NCBI GenBank assembly: GCA_965248635.1
Contig: OZ252114.1
Span: 3,472,001-3,536,000 of the forward strand
Direction of reading: 5' to 3'
Source: CBDAPI01 sp965248635
Lineage (GTDB): Bacteria; Acidobacteriota; UBA6911; RPQK01; CBDAPI01
DNA length: 64,000 nt
This document shows positions 1 through 9,520 of the stretch, in pieces. The notes under the pieces were generated by a model. The model did not search any database, had not been told where the DNA came from, and saw nothing but the letters and a program-made list of their open reading frames with translations. The position numbers were made by a program, and so were the translations under genes. Positions within the stretch are counted from its first letter, which is position 1; each line of letters starts with the position of its first letter.

Positions 1-1
1 T

Positions 2-325
2 TATCCGGACCGTGAGATCCATGTGATCCTCGATAACCTGAGCACGCACAAGCCCAAAAACGACCGCTGGCTGGCTCGACACGACAACGTGCGCTTTCAT
101 TTCACGCCGACCAATGCCTGCTTTACCAACCAGATTGAAATCTGGTTCAGCCTCTTGAGCCGGGGAGCCATTCAGGGTGCCAGTTTCACTTCGCCCCGAG
201 AATTGCGCAATGCTATTGACGAATTCGTGCAGGTCTGGAACCCGCAGGCCGCACCCTTCGAATGGACCAAGGCCGTGGTTCATCCCAAGGGTTTCAAATC
301 TAATTACTCGGATTTACGCGGTTAA
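2..325 (+). pseudogene. IS630-type transposase, C-terminal part (cut by window edge)
   Basis: The reading frame is open from base 2 to a TAA at 323-325 and covers about 107 residues. It begins inside the catalytic domain. The run VILDNLSTHK carries the second Asp of the DDE triad, and NQIEIWFSLLSRGAI carries the terminal Glu, as in IS630/Tc1-mariner-like transposases. The rest of the gene lies outside the window, so I cannot say whether the element is intact. No terminal inverted repeat can be identified downstream because the other end is missing. The family call is firm, the completeness unknown. Confidence 0.85.
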
Positions 326-338
326 GTACTAGGGAGAC

Positions 339-370
339 GTTCCAAGTTCCACGTTCCAAGTTCCACGTTC
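339..370. repeat. Heptanucleotide tandem repeat (GTTCCAA/GTTCCAC)
   Basis: Alternating GTTCCAA and GTTCCAC units run in tandem between the transposase end and the next gene. The reverse complement (GTGGAAC/TTGGAAC) recurs at 8141-8179, 37829-37849 and 56847-56881, so this is one copy of a dispersed intergenic family. Confidence 0.85.
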
Positions 371-378
371 GGAATCTT

Positions 379-399
379 GAAAGTGGGGGCCTCAGGGAC
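379..399. repeat. Dispersed intergenic motif shared with 11402-11475
   Basis: The motif GAAAGTGGGGGCCTCAGGGA closely matches the arms of the perfect inverted repeat at 11402-11475 (GAAAGTGGGAGGGGCCTCAG). It is followed by a purine-rich stretch and then by the next gene's ribosome binding site. It probably belongs to the same repeat family, but only two clear copies are visible here. Confidence 0.5.
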
Positions 400-436
400 C
401 CGACCGTGAGGGAGGGGAGCTCCCGAAGGAATCACC

Positions 437-1459
437 ATGAACCCAACAGAAAAACGAAAGCTTGGACGGACCGACGTTGAACTCACTCAATTCGGCTTTG
501 GAGGGGCTCCCATCGGGGAACTCTTCGTACGCGTCAGCGACGAAGATGCCCAGGCCACCCAGCAGGCCGCCTGGGATCGCGGTGTCCGCTACTTCGATAC
601 CTCTCCCTGGTACGGACTGGGCCTGAGCGAGCACCGGGTGGGCCGCTTTCTGGCACAGCAAGGAAGGGATGACTTTGTCATTTCGACCAAGGTGGGCCGC
701 ATCCTCAGACCGCCCTCCGATCCGGCCGTTCTCGAGGACTCCCCCTGGATTGGGGGCCTTCCCTTCGAGCCTGTCTTTGACTATGGCTACGATGCCATCA
801 TGCGCTCCTTTGAAGACAGCCTGCAGCGGCTCGGGTTGAATCGAATCGATCTGCTTCTCATCCACGACCTTGATTTCCTGTACCACCAGACGGAAGCCCT
901 CCTGGGGGCTCATCTCGCCCTCCTGGCGGCCAGTGGATGGAGGGCGCTGGATGACCTTCGAAGCGCCGGCGTTATCGGTGGAGTCGGCGTCGGGATCAAC
1001 CAGGGAGGGATGATCCCCAGATTTCTCGACCTGGTGGACCTGGACTTCTTTCTGGTCGCGATGCCCTACACCCTGATGGAACAAGATGTTCTGGACGACG
1101 AGTTTCCCCTTTGCCAGGAGCGCGATGTGGGAATCGTCATTGGAGCCGTCTTCAGTTCCGGGATTCTGGTCACGGGAGCCGTCGAGGGTGCCAAGCACAA
1201 CTATGCGGACGCCACACCCGAGGATCTGGAGAAAGTTCGCCGCATGGAAGCTGTGTGCGGAAGTCATGGGGTCCCGCTGCCGGCGGCGGCCCTGCAGTTT
1301 CCCTTTGGCCAACCCTGTGTGGCCAGTGTCATACCGGGAGCCTTCCAGCCCGCGCACGTAGAGCAGAACATTGCTCACTTTCAGCACGACATTCCGCCGG
1401 ACCTGTGGCAAGAGCTGAAAGCCGAGAACCTGATCCGCCCGGACGCGCCCGTTCCCTGA
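437..1459 (+). CDS. Aldo/keto reductase (D-threo-aldose 1-dehydrogenase-like)
   Basis: A 340-residue NAD(P)-dependent oxidoreductase of the aldo/keto reductase family, which reduces or oxidises aldoses and other carbonyl compounds in the cytoplasm. The TIM-barrel start is clear (RKLGRTDVELTQFGFGGAPI). The expected active-site residues appear in order: the Asp and Tyr in FDTSPWYGLGLSEHRVG, the Lys in STKVGR and the His in LLIHDLD. The length is normal for the family. The ATG at 437 is preceded by GAAGGAA about five bases upstream, which fixes the start. The sequence leans toward the aldose 1-dehydrogenase/L-fucose dehydrogenase branch, but the substrate cannot be read from it. No operon partner is evident. 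Confidence 0.92.
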   Translation: MNPTEKRKLGRTDVELTQFGFGGAPIGELFVRVSDEDAQATQQAAWDRGVRYFDTSPWYGLGLSEHRVGRFLAQQGRDDFVISTKVGRILRPPSDPAVLEDSPWIGGLPFEPVFDYGYDAIMRSFEDSLQRLGLNRIDLLLIHDLDFLYHQTEALLGAHLALLAASGWRALDDLRSAGVIGGVGVGINQGGMIPRFLDLVDLDFFLVAMPYTLMEQDVLDDEFPLCQERDVGIVIGAVFSSGILVTGAVEGAKHNYADATPEDLEKVRRMEAVCGSHGVPLPAAALQFPFGQPCVASVIPGAFQPAHVEQNIAHFQHDIPPDLWQELKAENLIRPDAPVP

Positions 1460-1582
1460 TCACTTCCGAGGGGGGCGCACCGGCTGCTCCCGATCTTGGG
1501 TTCGCCCTTTCCAGGCTCAGTTCTATTGGCTACTAGGAAGTCTGCATTTCTACTCTCGGAGAGAAACTCGGCCGGAACGAGG

Positions 1583-1617
1583 AGTGGACCCGCTGCGGGT
1601 GCTCGTGCGGGTCCGCT
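1583..1617 (-). terminator. Possible hairpin downstream of the large secreted protein
   Basis: Arms AGTGGACCCGC (1583-1593) and GCGGGTCCGCT (1607-1617) pair over 11 bp with one G-U and a 13-base loop. The hairpin lies just past the stop codon at 1632 of the minus-strand gene. There is no T-run, so it could be a Rho-dependent or stabilising hairpin and not a classical terminator. Confidence 0.35.
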
Positions 1618-1631
1618 CTCGAAGCACCTGC

Positions 1632-4359
1632 TCAGGGAGCAGTTGGCTCCGGCGTGAGGGGAGTGAAGCTGAGGGCATAGTTCGTTCCCGAAAGAACATC
1701 CAACTCATAGCATCCTCCAGGTCCGGTAGTTGTTGATGCAACGAACGAGGTGTTGGGTGCTGCGATGATGTTGCCCATGTTGCTGGCGCTGACCGCGACA
1801 TCGAGCGCGGGTTCACCGTTTCCGGTCACGCAGCCCGTGATCTTGCTGTTGCCGGGTGTGCTCGGGTAGTCGAAGTTGAGGATGGAGTCGACGGCAAAAG
1901 CACATCTGTCCGCTCCCCGGCACCGGCGTTTGCCAGAGTCCCTCCTCTTCCTCGCCCACGTTGATGATGGGCAGATTGGAAAAGAGGAAAAAGCTCTCCC
2001 CCGCCTGCAGCGTTGTGGCGTAGAAGCCCGTCGAGTCCACGAAGCCCGCGGCACCGCCGAAAGAGGCGAAGCAGAGATTCGTCAGAAACTCCGCCGAAAA
2101 CAAGTCGGTGTCGCTCGCGAACACGGTCGTGTTCTGCGGGAAGCTGCCCACATCTGCCGTCAGCATCCCCGAAACCTCCACCAGCTCAGGCCACGGCGAA
2201 GGACCCGCCGGACGGACTGATCGAGCTCTCGCTCAAGGCAACAGAACCCAGCATTCGGATAAAAGTGAACTGTTCGGGGGGCTCCCCTTGCGAACTGGGA
2301 TCAGTGGCGAAAAGAAGACCCACATTGAACGTGCCAGATGGCAGGCCCACCGTGAAGGCGCCGCTCACCGGATCGACCATGGTGAGAGCACTCCTCATGT
2401 TGGTCGAGTCGGAGAATAGAATGGACAGACCTTCGTTTCTCCCCTCCTCCGGAATCTCTTGGAGATTGGTGACGGTGCCGGAAAAAGGAGTCGTGGCGAC
2501 CGCCGGGACAGTTACATTCCGCATGGTGTTTCCATTGATGACGACATCCTTTTCGACGACTCCCACAAAGAGTGATGATCCGCCCCCGATTCCCACAGGC
2601 CAGGGTCCAAAACTGAACTGAGCGGCGCAGACCGCGACATCGGCCGTGCCTGCCGGTACGATGATTCGAAAGTTCTGCTGAAAATCGATCCGACCACCGT
2701 AGGTGGAGCCGTTGCTGTGCCTCGCCTCCACCGTGTTGACGAAAATGCCAAACGGCCCGACCATCCCATCGAGGCGGAAGCCAGTTCCGAGCTCCTGATT
2801 GTGGACCGTATCGCCGCTTGCGTCGATTCCTTCGACAAAGGTGGGCAGCAGCTCGGAACCCGGCCCCGGGCCTGGGCCGCCTCCCCCTCCGGCTCCTGGA
2901 TAGACCGGCAGAGTGGTGAGGACGCCCGCGCCTTGTCTTATCCCCAGCGCGGAAATCGGCAGGTTACTCGAGAACTGGGCCTGTCCCCGGCCTGTGGCTC
3001 CGTCTACGATCTGGTCAAGGAACTGGGCCAGGTGGTTGAATCCGTTGAGACCGAAGGGGCTGTTCCCGGCTGGGATGCGCAGCATCGACAGTCCCGCGAT
3101 TCGAAGCAGCGTTGTGACTTCCTGCCCGGCTTCGTTTAGGAGCGTCACGTCGATGTTCGCAGTTCCGGCGTTATTGTTGAAAAGGGCCACTCCGGTGTTG
3201 AACCCGGAGGTCAGATCGAACGGCAGGCTGAATTCATCGAGCGGAGGAGAGTCACCGACACCCGCCTCCGTGCTGACCCCGCCCGAGCTGTCGAGCAGCC
3301 GGAAAACAGCAGTGACGCCGATGGGAATGGTCGATTTGACCTGGGCCGCGCCCGCCAGGTTGGAGCCCTGACCGTCGGTCTCGACGAAGAGTGCGTCCGA
3401 GGGACCCAGCTGGAACGAAAAGCTGCTTCCGCTCTCGCCGTTCGACAGACCGACCGGATAGGGTGCGCCGGCGTCATCTGTGAGCGTGAGATTGACAGTT
3501 CCAGTCCCGCCTCCCGCCGGACTTGCGCCGCCCAACCCGAAGAAGATGAACTGGGTCGTGACAGCCGAGCCATCAGCAATCTGGGGCAACTCGAAGCTCG
3601 TCTTGGTGGAGTCGAGTGTTACGATCGGCAACGTCGTCAAAGGGGCACCGCTGCTATCCTGGCGCAGCGTGACAGCGGCCACCTCAGACTCGGCGTTGAC
3701 TACCAGACGTCCCCGACGGCCGCTGACACCCGGAAAAAGGCCACCCGTGCCGCCGACGAAGAGGGCGAGGTGTCCGTCACCGGACAGCGTGCGGGTCGTC
3801 TGCATCTGCGCGCCCTGAGTCGAATGGCCACTCGAGGCTGGACCCTGATCGAAAAAAGTGAAGGTCAATTCGTTGGAAGAGCCGCTCAGATCCTGGATCG
3901 CGATCCCGGTATTGAGCGGTTCGCCCGTGTCCACGGCCAGTGCGAAATCGAGAACGGCATCCGAGGCGCCGACTCCGGCTTCGGTCAGGAGGTCGTTACC
4001 GCTGAAGATCGAGAAAACTGAGGAGATCCCGATATCGCCCGTCGAGATGACGATTCCGGCTCCAACCTGGATGGCCCCCTGACCGGCGCTCTCGAAGAAA
4101 CGAGTCTCACCGGCCGGAAGGTTGAAGATATAGGGCGTGGATTGCCCAAGCCGGGGAAGTTGATGTTCAGCGAGTCGCCGTCGTTGTCTGTCAGGTTGAC
4201 GATGACTGACGCCGCCTCATCACTGTTGTTGAAGGCAATCAGGGTGGTGATGAGGCCGAGCCCATCTGCGATTTGGGGCAGGTTGTAGACGTTCTGAGCC
4301 GAAAGCCCCAGGCATGAAAGGGTCAGAACCACAGGAAGAAGACACAAGCGACGAGTCAT
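1632..4359 (-). CDS. Large secreted multi-domain beta-rich protein (three frameshifts)
   Basis: Joined across three single-base shifts, this reads as one protein of about 909 residues of unknown function. The ATG at 4359 follows GGGAGG by seven bases and starts a signal peptide (MTRRLCLLPVVLTLSCLGLSAQ). The body has two copies of a module of about 170 residues that begins with LPQIADG and contains GQG..., then STxxIG...VF and EAGVG before TGxAI/L. The C-terminus (ITGCVTGNGEPALDVAV) looks like a carboxypeptidase-regulatory-like beta domain. The shifts sit near 4151 (a base missing after FPGLG), near 2190 (an extra base) and near 1903 (an extra T in a T-run). Every segment stays coding-like on both sides of each shift, so the breaks may be sequence errors. 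A paralogue-like architecture occurs at 11506-15208. It is probably exported and surface-associated. Confidence 0.7.
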
Positions 4360-4831
4360 TAGACTACCTCCCAAAATGACGCTTGATTCACGTCCGCGAT
4401 CCACATCGCTGCCGCTTGAGAGCGGGGCGGCGTTCGCCCCGGGGCCGGGATCGCCTGATTCTCACGAAAAGCCAGGAATCTACCGACGACGATTCTAACC
4501 GGTCGATTCCCAATCCGCCACCCCGGGATAGGGGTTTCGTCTTTTCCATCTGCAACGCTGCCCTCTACGTCAAGGGATCCGCAAGGCGTCGAGAACACCA
4601 GCTGTCAGAACGGCCGCACAGTAGTCAACGGAAACTACAATCTGGCGGTGTTGCCGGGTCGAAGCCACCTGGTTGACGTCACCCCCAGGCCCCCCCAGGT
4701 CTTGCCCTTCGAGAACCGCCCAAACAAAGAGAACGAGCGTTAGCGCGATCGATGGCAGTTGACGTGAGCCGCAGGACAGCGTTAGATAGATCACATAGAA
4801 TCTTCGGGGCAGGAGAGTAGGATTAAAGCAG
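4360..4831. other. Intergenic region between divergent genes
   Basis: This stretch of about 470 bases separates two divergently transcribed secreted-protein genes. Short open frames here have no recognisable homology or good ribosome binding sites. It presumably holds promoters for both genes. The only one I can propose is at 4759-4788. Confidence 0.6.
4759..4788 (+). promoter_or_regulatory. Putative sigma70-like promoter for the 4832 gene
   Basis: TTGACG (4759-4764) and TAGATA (4783-4788) are separated by 18 bases, and the start codon follows about 44 bases after the -10 box. The -35 box is one mismatch from TTGACA. This is a pattern match only. Confidence 0.4.
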
Positions 4832-5954
4832 ATGACTACCAGAATCGTTTGCCCAGCAGTGTTTTTTTCCGTCCTTCTGTGGCTGCCCACGACCGTGAGC
4901 GCCTTACCTCTTCAGAGTGAACAGGAAGAGCAGGAAAAAAAGGAAGAGAAGCAAGAGGAGGAAGAGAAGAAGTTCGCGGTCCTGGGAGGGTGGCTGAACA
5001 GCGGAGAACCGCTCGAAGGCATGAGATATTCGGCCCACCAGGTGCAACGCCTGCAGCCTTTTCCGCTGGAACTGGAGCACGATCCGCAAGCCTACGTCGA
5101 GGAGGAGACCATCCGTGTCAGCGCCGAGACGACTCGGACGGTGACCCGAACTTATCACGACGACGGGTACGGCTCACGGCGACTCCTCACGGTAACGGAA
5201 GAAAGCCGGACGGTGAAGGAAAACGGCCATGAAGAAGCCGTTAAAACCATCTCGTAACCCGGATCTCAATGGCCGGCTTCAGGTTCAAATCGAAGAAACG
5301 CAGCGAGTGGTGTACACAGGGAACAACGAGTTTGAAGTGCAGACCGTCGTGTCTCGACTGGGGCTGCAGCAGCGCCTGGAACCCCTACAGCAATTTGTTC
5401 AAACAGAACGGCGCAGCGGGGATGGAACTCTCGAACTCGACCGCATTTCCTACGTTCTCGGCGGCAACGGCCAGTGGCAAGCCATGGAGCGGCGCACGGC
5501 AGTCACTCGGACCGTGGGCGAAGAAAGCAGGACAGAGGAAGAAGTCTACCGGACCGGTGCCTACCAGCGTCTGTCGCTGAGCGACCGGATTACGAGCAGC
5601 GAGCGGGCGGACAAAGACGGCTCCATCCGGCGCACCACCGAAACCCGGAGAGTGAATCCGGAGGGGAAACTGCAACTGGCCGAGAGAGTGAACATCGTGC
5701 GGTCCACGACTGCCAACGGCCAGCTGGAAATCGTGCAGGACCTGGAAATCCGCAATCAGGGAAGCGGCAAGATGCAACTGTTGGAGAGAATCGTCTCCTC
5801 CTCTTCACCGGCAGGTGAGGCCGGGGGAAGCACCGAGCTCCGCGTCGAAGTCCCTGACAGTAGCGGCCGGTTGGCCGTCTTACGCACCTACAGAGAAGAG
5901 CGCTCCGGGGGCGAGGAAAGCGAGAGGCAGACCCGGACCGTCAAAAAGCAATAG
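4832..5954 (+). CDS. Secreted repeat protein of unknown function (one frameshift)
   Basis: A single-base shift near 5252 splits what is almost certainly one protein of about 373 residues. The N-terminus is a signal peptide ending near VSALPLQ, then an acidic/basic run (EQEEQEKKEEKQEEEEKK) of low complexity. After that the protein consists of repeats of about 25-35 residues with the theme DxNGxLQLxERxxxxxR. Examples are NPDLNGRLQVQIEETQRV, NPEGKLQLAERVNIVRS and SGKMQLLERIV. Repeat spacing is preserved across the shift, which argues that both halves belong together. I recognise no named family. The repetitive beta-strand pattern suggests an extracytoplasmic fibrous or propeller-like fold. Confidence 0.65.
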
Positions 5955-5997
5955 GCTCTCTTGTTACTTGTGGGGCAGGAGCACCGCGCTGATTCCG

Positions 5998-7038
5998 CTA
6001 GCTCCAGCGAAACCATTTCAGGGCGAGCAGAAATGAGACGCTCATCCATGCAGCCATAATTGACAGTGCAAGCCCCTGGGACAGCAGGGACTGCCCTTCC
6101 AGAATGACGGCCCGCAAGGCATTGATCAGCTGAGTCAGCGGCAAAGCCTGTATGAAAGGCTGCATGAACTGGGGAAAGCGCTCCGCAGAGAAAAAGATCC
6201 CGGAACAGAGCCACATCGGAAGCATGACCAGATTCATGATACCCGAAATCGTCTCGATGCGCCGGGCTCGAGAGGCGGCCAGCAAGCCCAGGCCGGCAAA
6301 GGTCATGGCACCCGTCAAACCAACTACGAAAATGGACAGAATACTGCCCTGGATGGGAACTCCGAATATGAGATGGGCAGCCCCCAGCAGCACGAACGCC
6401 TCAGGCACGAAAAAGAGGAGGCGCGGCCCCACCACGGAGAGCAGGAACTGAGGTCGTCGCAGAGGGGTCCCGATGAGGCGTTTGAGCAGCTTCTTCATTC
6501 GCTTGTCGACCAACCCGAAGCCAACTCCCCACATGCCTCCGCCCATCAGATTCATGCCGATCAGACCAGGCACCAGAAAATCCACATAGCGGGACCCGGG
6601 CGCAGTCACGGTCACGTCGCGAGCGGGCCGTGGATCGGTCCGGCCGGCAGCCCGCTGCAAGGCGTCATCAATGGCGGAACGTGCGGTTTTTGACTCGGGA
6701 TTCGAGGGGTCGTAGTGGTATTCGAAGCCACCGGATTCGTCTGAGACAATCACCACCGGCGTCTTGTTACCCCGCAGACGGTCAAAAGAAACGGCGGCGG
6801 AACGGACTGTGATCTTGAATCCTTCGTTGTTCCCGAGAGCCGCTACTACTTCCCGCGCTGCATCTCCCGCGACTACGTCGAACGCAATCGGCTGGTTCCC
6901 GGCTCCCTGGAAGGCAACCCCGAGCCCGATGATCATCAACAGCGGAAAGCCATAGGTCCAGAAAATGGCTTCCGGCTCGCGCAGGTAGCCGCGGATGTTA
7001 CAGAGAGTCAGCTGGACCAGAGCGTTTTTCTCAAGCAT
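5998..7038 (-). CDS. ABC-2 type transporter permease
   Basis: A 346-residue membrane subunit of an ABC exporter. One N-terminal membrane segment (FWTYGFPLLMIIGLGVAFQ) is followed by an extracytoplasmic domain of about 120 residues. A cluster of five hydrophobic segments then makes up the ABC-2 membrane core, with the family-typical late stretch LPLTQLINALRAVILEG. The gene overlaps the ATPase stop codon by eight bases, so the two are translationally coupled and form one exporter. The substrate (drug, lipid or polysaccharide) cannot be deduced. Confidence 0.9.
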   Translation of the reverse strand: MLEKNALVQLTLCNIRGYLREPEAIFWTYGFPLLMIIGLGVAFQGAGNQPIAFDVVAGDAAREVVAALGNNEGFKITVRSAAVSFDRLRGNKTPVVIVSDESGGFEYHYDPSNPESKTARSAIDDALQRAAGRTDPRPARDVTVTAPGSRYVDFLVPGLIGMNLMGGGMWGVGFGLVDKRMKKLLKRLIGTPLRRPQFLLSVVGPRLLFFVPEAFVLLGAAHLIFGVPIQGSILSIFVVGLTGAMTFAGLGLLAASRARRIETISGIMNLVMLPMWLCSGIFFSAERFPQFMQPFIQALPLTQLINALRAVILEGQSLLSQGLALSIMAAWMSVSFLLALKWFRWS

Positions 7039-7978
7039 CGCGCAAATGTCTCCCCGTTAAGCTCACAAACACATCCTCCAGGTTGGCGTGACGGGTGGCC
7101 AGGGTCTCCAGGGTCAGCCCCCGGGCTTTCAGGTGCTCGAGCAGACCTGGAAGGCTGAGGCGTGGCTCCGAAACCGCCAGCACATAGATGCCAGCCTCTC
7201 GTGTCACGCTCTTCACCGCCTCCAGCTCCTGTAACTCAGCGTCCAGGCCTTCGATTCCCGAATCACTGTCGAGACTGAACTCGATCATGTGATCTCCCCC
7301 CAGCCGAGAGATCAGCTCCCGAGGAAAGCCTTCGGCGATGATCTTCCCGATGTCGACAACTGCCACCCGGTCACAGAGCCGCTCTGCTTCTTCCATATAG
7401 TGGGTCGTGATCAGGATCGTTCTGCCCCGAGCACGCAGATTGGAAACGACATCCCACAGCTGTCGCCGCGCCTGTGGGTCCAGGCCGGTCGTCGGCTCAT
7501 CCAGAAAAATCAGCTCGGGATCCCCCACCAGGGCGACTGCGACGGCCAACCGTTGTCTCTGTCCGCCCGAAAGTTCTCGTACCCAGGAGGAAGCCTTCTC
7601 GTTCAGGGAGACCAGGGACAGTGCGTCGTCGAGAGAGATACCCGAGTCATAGAAGCTTCGGAACAGTCGCAGGACTTCGATGACGCTCAGTTTTTCCTGA
7701 AAGCGGGTTTCCTGCAGCGTGATGCCGATTCTCTGACGAATCTCATGATCCTTCCCCTGACCCCACCTGAGGCCCAGGACTTCAACCTGGCCCGAAGTCG
7801 GTTCCAGGAGACCCTCCAGGATCTCCACCGTCGTCGTCTTCCCCGCCCCGTTGGGACCGAGCAGTCCGAAGCACTGTCCTTCGTCCACCGATAGATTCAG
7901 GCCGTTCACGGCATCGACAACCTTCTTCTTCGTCGTATACTGCTTGTAGAGCTGCTGGCAGCGAATCGTGGTAGACAT
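7031..7978 (-). CDS. ABC transporter ATP-binding protein
   Basis: A 315-residue ATPase that energises the exporter encoded just downstream. The motifs are complete: Walker A GLLGPNGAGKTTTVEIL, signature RELSGGQRQRLAVAVAL, Walker B LIFLDEPTTGLD and the switch His in LITTHYMEEAE. The C-terminal extension of about 100 residues resembles the DrrA/CcmA-type exporter ATPases that partner ABC-2 permeases. Gene order ATPase then permease, with an eight-base overlap, supports a two-component efflux system. Confidence 0.93.
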   Translation of the reverse strand: MSTTIRCQQLYKQYTTKKKVVDAVNGLNLSVDEGQCFGLLGPNGAGKTTTVEILEGLLEPTSGQVEVLGLRWGQGKDHEIRQRIGITLQETRFQEKLSVIEVLRLFRSFYDSGISLDDALSLVSLNEKASSWVRELSGGQRQRLAVAVALVGDPELIFLDEPTTGLDPQARRQLWDVVSNLRARGRTILITTHYMEEAERLCDRVAVVDIGKIIAEGFPRELISRLGGDHMIEFSLDSDSGIEGLDAELQELEAVKSVTREAGIYVLAVSEPRLSLPGLLEHLKARGLTLETLATRHANLEDVFVSLTGRHLRDA

Positions 7979-8140
7979 GCGAGCCTCTTAACTCTTAACC
8001 TTCAACCGGCAACTTTCCTGGCACCCCACCAAACAGGAGGCTGTGCGTCCACAAATCCTCATACGCCTGGAAGGGTTCCGCGGGAACTCTGGGAGAATCG
8101 CCACGGCGACCCGGAAACGATCGAGGGAGAGTTTCGGGGG

Positions 8141-8179
8141 GAACTTGGAACGTGGAACTTGGAACGTGGAACTTGAACC
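8141..8179. repeat. Heptanucleotide tandem repeat (TTGGAAC/GTGGAAC)
   Basis: At least five consecutive 7-bp units alternate between TTGGAAC and GTGGAAC, ending in TTGAACC. The array lies in the gap of about 225 bp between the cyclase gene end and the ABC ATPase start. It is the reverse complement of the array at 339-370. Confidence 0.88.
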
Positions 8180-8203
8180 GGCGCGAGCGCAGCGAGCGCG
8201 ATT

Positions 8204-9030
8204 TCATGATCCCGGTACCAGCGCCACAATGCGCAATGGCCCTCCACTACCACCGCCAATCTTGATTGGCAGGGCCACGATGACGAAGTCTTTCTCTGGA
8301 AGCCGCTCCAGATGGGCCACATTCTCAAAGGCCGGGATGTTGGCCTTGTAGAGAATCTGATGGGACTGAAACTCTGCTTGGACTGGCCGAAGTCGATGCT
8401 GGCAGTGTCCAGACCGATGGCCCTGATCGAACGGTTCTCCACCAGCCAGCGGGCCGCCTCGGGCCCCAACCCCGGAAAGTGGAGACTGGCTACGGCCTCT
8501 TCGCCCCGGGCTTCCGTCCCCAGGTACTGGCCGCGGTGAGGCCAGTGGCGCCCAAAGCCCGTGTAGAGCAACACAATCACACCCTCGGGCAGGCTGCCGT
8601 TGCGACTTTCCCAGGATTGGAAGTCCCCAATAGTGACTTCGTAATCCGCGTCCTTCAGACAGAAACTGGAGACATCGATTCGGACCGCGGGTCCGATCAG
8701 GCGCTCCACGGGAATCCGGTCCGCACTCCAGCCGCCCTCTGCGAAATGAAGCGGGGCGTCCAGGTGGGTCCCCCCGTGTTCCGCTGCACAAAAAGAATTG
8801 GCCGCGTAATAGTACCCTCCCTCGGTGTATCCGCGGGCGTCCACCGTCAGCTTAAAACCATCGGCCGTGGGCCAGTAGATGGTCTCCGCGTCGAAAGGAT
8901 GGGTGAGATCAATGATCGAGGAACTTTCCAGCAGGTCTGCCAGGCGAGCCGGCTTCGCCGGGTCATCACTTTCGTGAACCACCGTGCAGGCGGCAAATAG
9001 AATCAGCAGCGGAAGGAAGCGGTGAGTCAT
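8204..9030 (-). CDS. Cyclase/kynurenine-formamidase-like lipoprotein (one frameshift)
   Basis: A metal-dependent hydrolase of the cyclase (PF04199-type) family, which includes arylformamidases. The metal-binding motif HGGTHLDAPLHF is intact, as are the later IGLDTASIDFGQSK and the C-terminal HQILYKANIPAFENV. The last part lies in another frame, so a single base has been lost near 8375. The ATG at 9030 is preceded by GGAGGG, and the N-terminus (MTHRFLPLLILFAAC) looks like a lipoprotein signal with Cys as the lipid attachment site. Export is unusual for classical kynurenine formamidase and suggests a periplasmic hydrolase. The substrate is unknown. The next gene upstream (9057-9398) is on the same strand, 26 bases away. 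Confidence 0.82.
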
Positions 9031-9056
9031 GGCAGAATACCCTCCGGTTGGAACAC

Positions 9057-9398
9057 TCAATACTTCTTGAAACGTAGCAGTTCCTCGCTTACTTCCCGGT
9101 CGCTGGAGCGCATCACGAGGTAAGTATGCAGGGTTTCTTCATCAATCCTATGAATTGTGAGCCCGCTGAAGAAGGCCTGTTTGTCGCCCAGGGGTGGAGC
9201 CCAGGCCTCTTCGACGATCCCGCCGAACCCCTCGCCCTTCCAGTTGCCTGCCAGCCAGGCAACATCCTCGATTGAAGCGGGTTCGGATCGACCTCCTTTG
9301 CCCAGCTTCAGGGTATGTTCAGTGGATTTCTGCTGAGCCATCCCGATGGAACCCATGAGCAGAACCGCTGCAAAGATCAGAGCCACTCGTTTCATCAT
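9057..9398 (-). CDS. Short DUF6265-like secreted protein
   Basis: A 113-residue exported protein with a signal peptide (MMKRVALIFAAVLLMGSIGMAQ) and the DUF6265 opening WLAGNWKGEGFGGIVEEAW. In relatives that I remember, this is followed by a further beta-strand region of a few dozen residues before the C-terminal strand. Here the sequence jumps quickly to HRIDEETLHTYLVMRSSDRE and ends in LRFKKY. It may be a naturally short version or carry an in-frame internal deletion. A strong AGGTACATGATG-like start region with GGGAGG upstream supports translation. Function is unknown. Confidence 0.6.
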   Translation of the reverse strand: MMKRVALIFAAVLLMGSIGMAQQKSTEHTLKLGKGGRSEPASIEDVAWLAGNWKGEGFGGIVEEAWAPPLGDKQAFFSGLTIHRIDEETLHTYLVMRSSDREVSEELLRFKKY

Positions 9399-9520
9399 GT
9401 ACCTCCCGGTATTCCCGACGCTCAGTCGATCTAGTCTAGCAGGGTGGAGTGTTGTTGAGTTTCATTCTCATTGAAAGTAAAGTGTGGCGACCCTGTGAAG
9501 CGATGAGCATTGGAGGTCCC

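Noticed and set aside
339..370. Possible CRISPR array (repeats near the window start and at 8141)
   Set aside because: The unit is 7 bp with no unique spacers and no cas genes nearby. It is a simple heptanucleotide repeat.
392..1411. 339-residue open frame on the minus strand
   Set aside because: It lies antisense to the aldo/keto reductase, whose motifs are complete. The antisense translation has no recognisable domain. It is a shadow caused by GC-rich codon usage.
4570..4890. 106-residue minus-strand open frame upstream of the 4832 gene
   Set aside because: It has no homology or translation signal and overlaps the start of the plus-strand secreted protein and its likely promoter.
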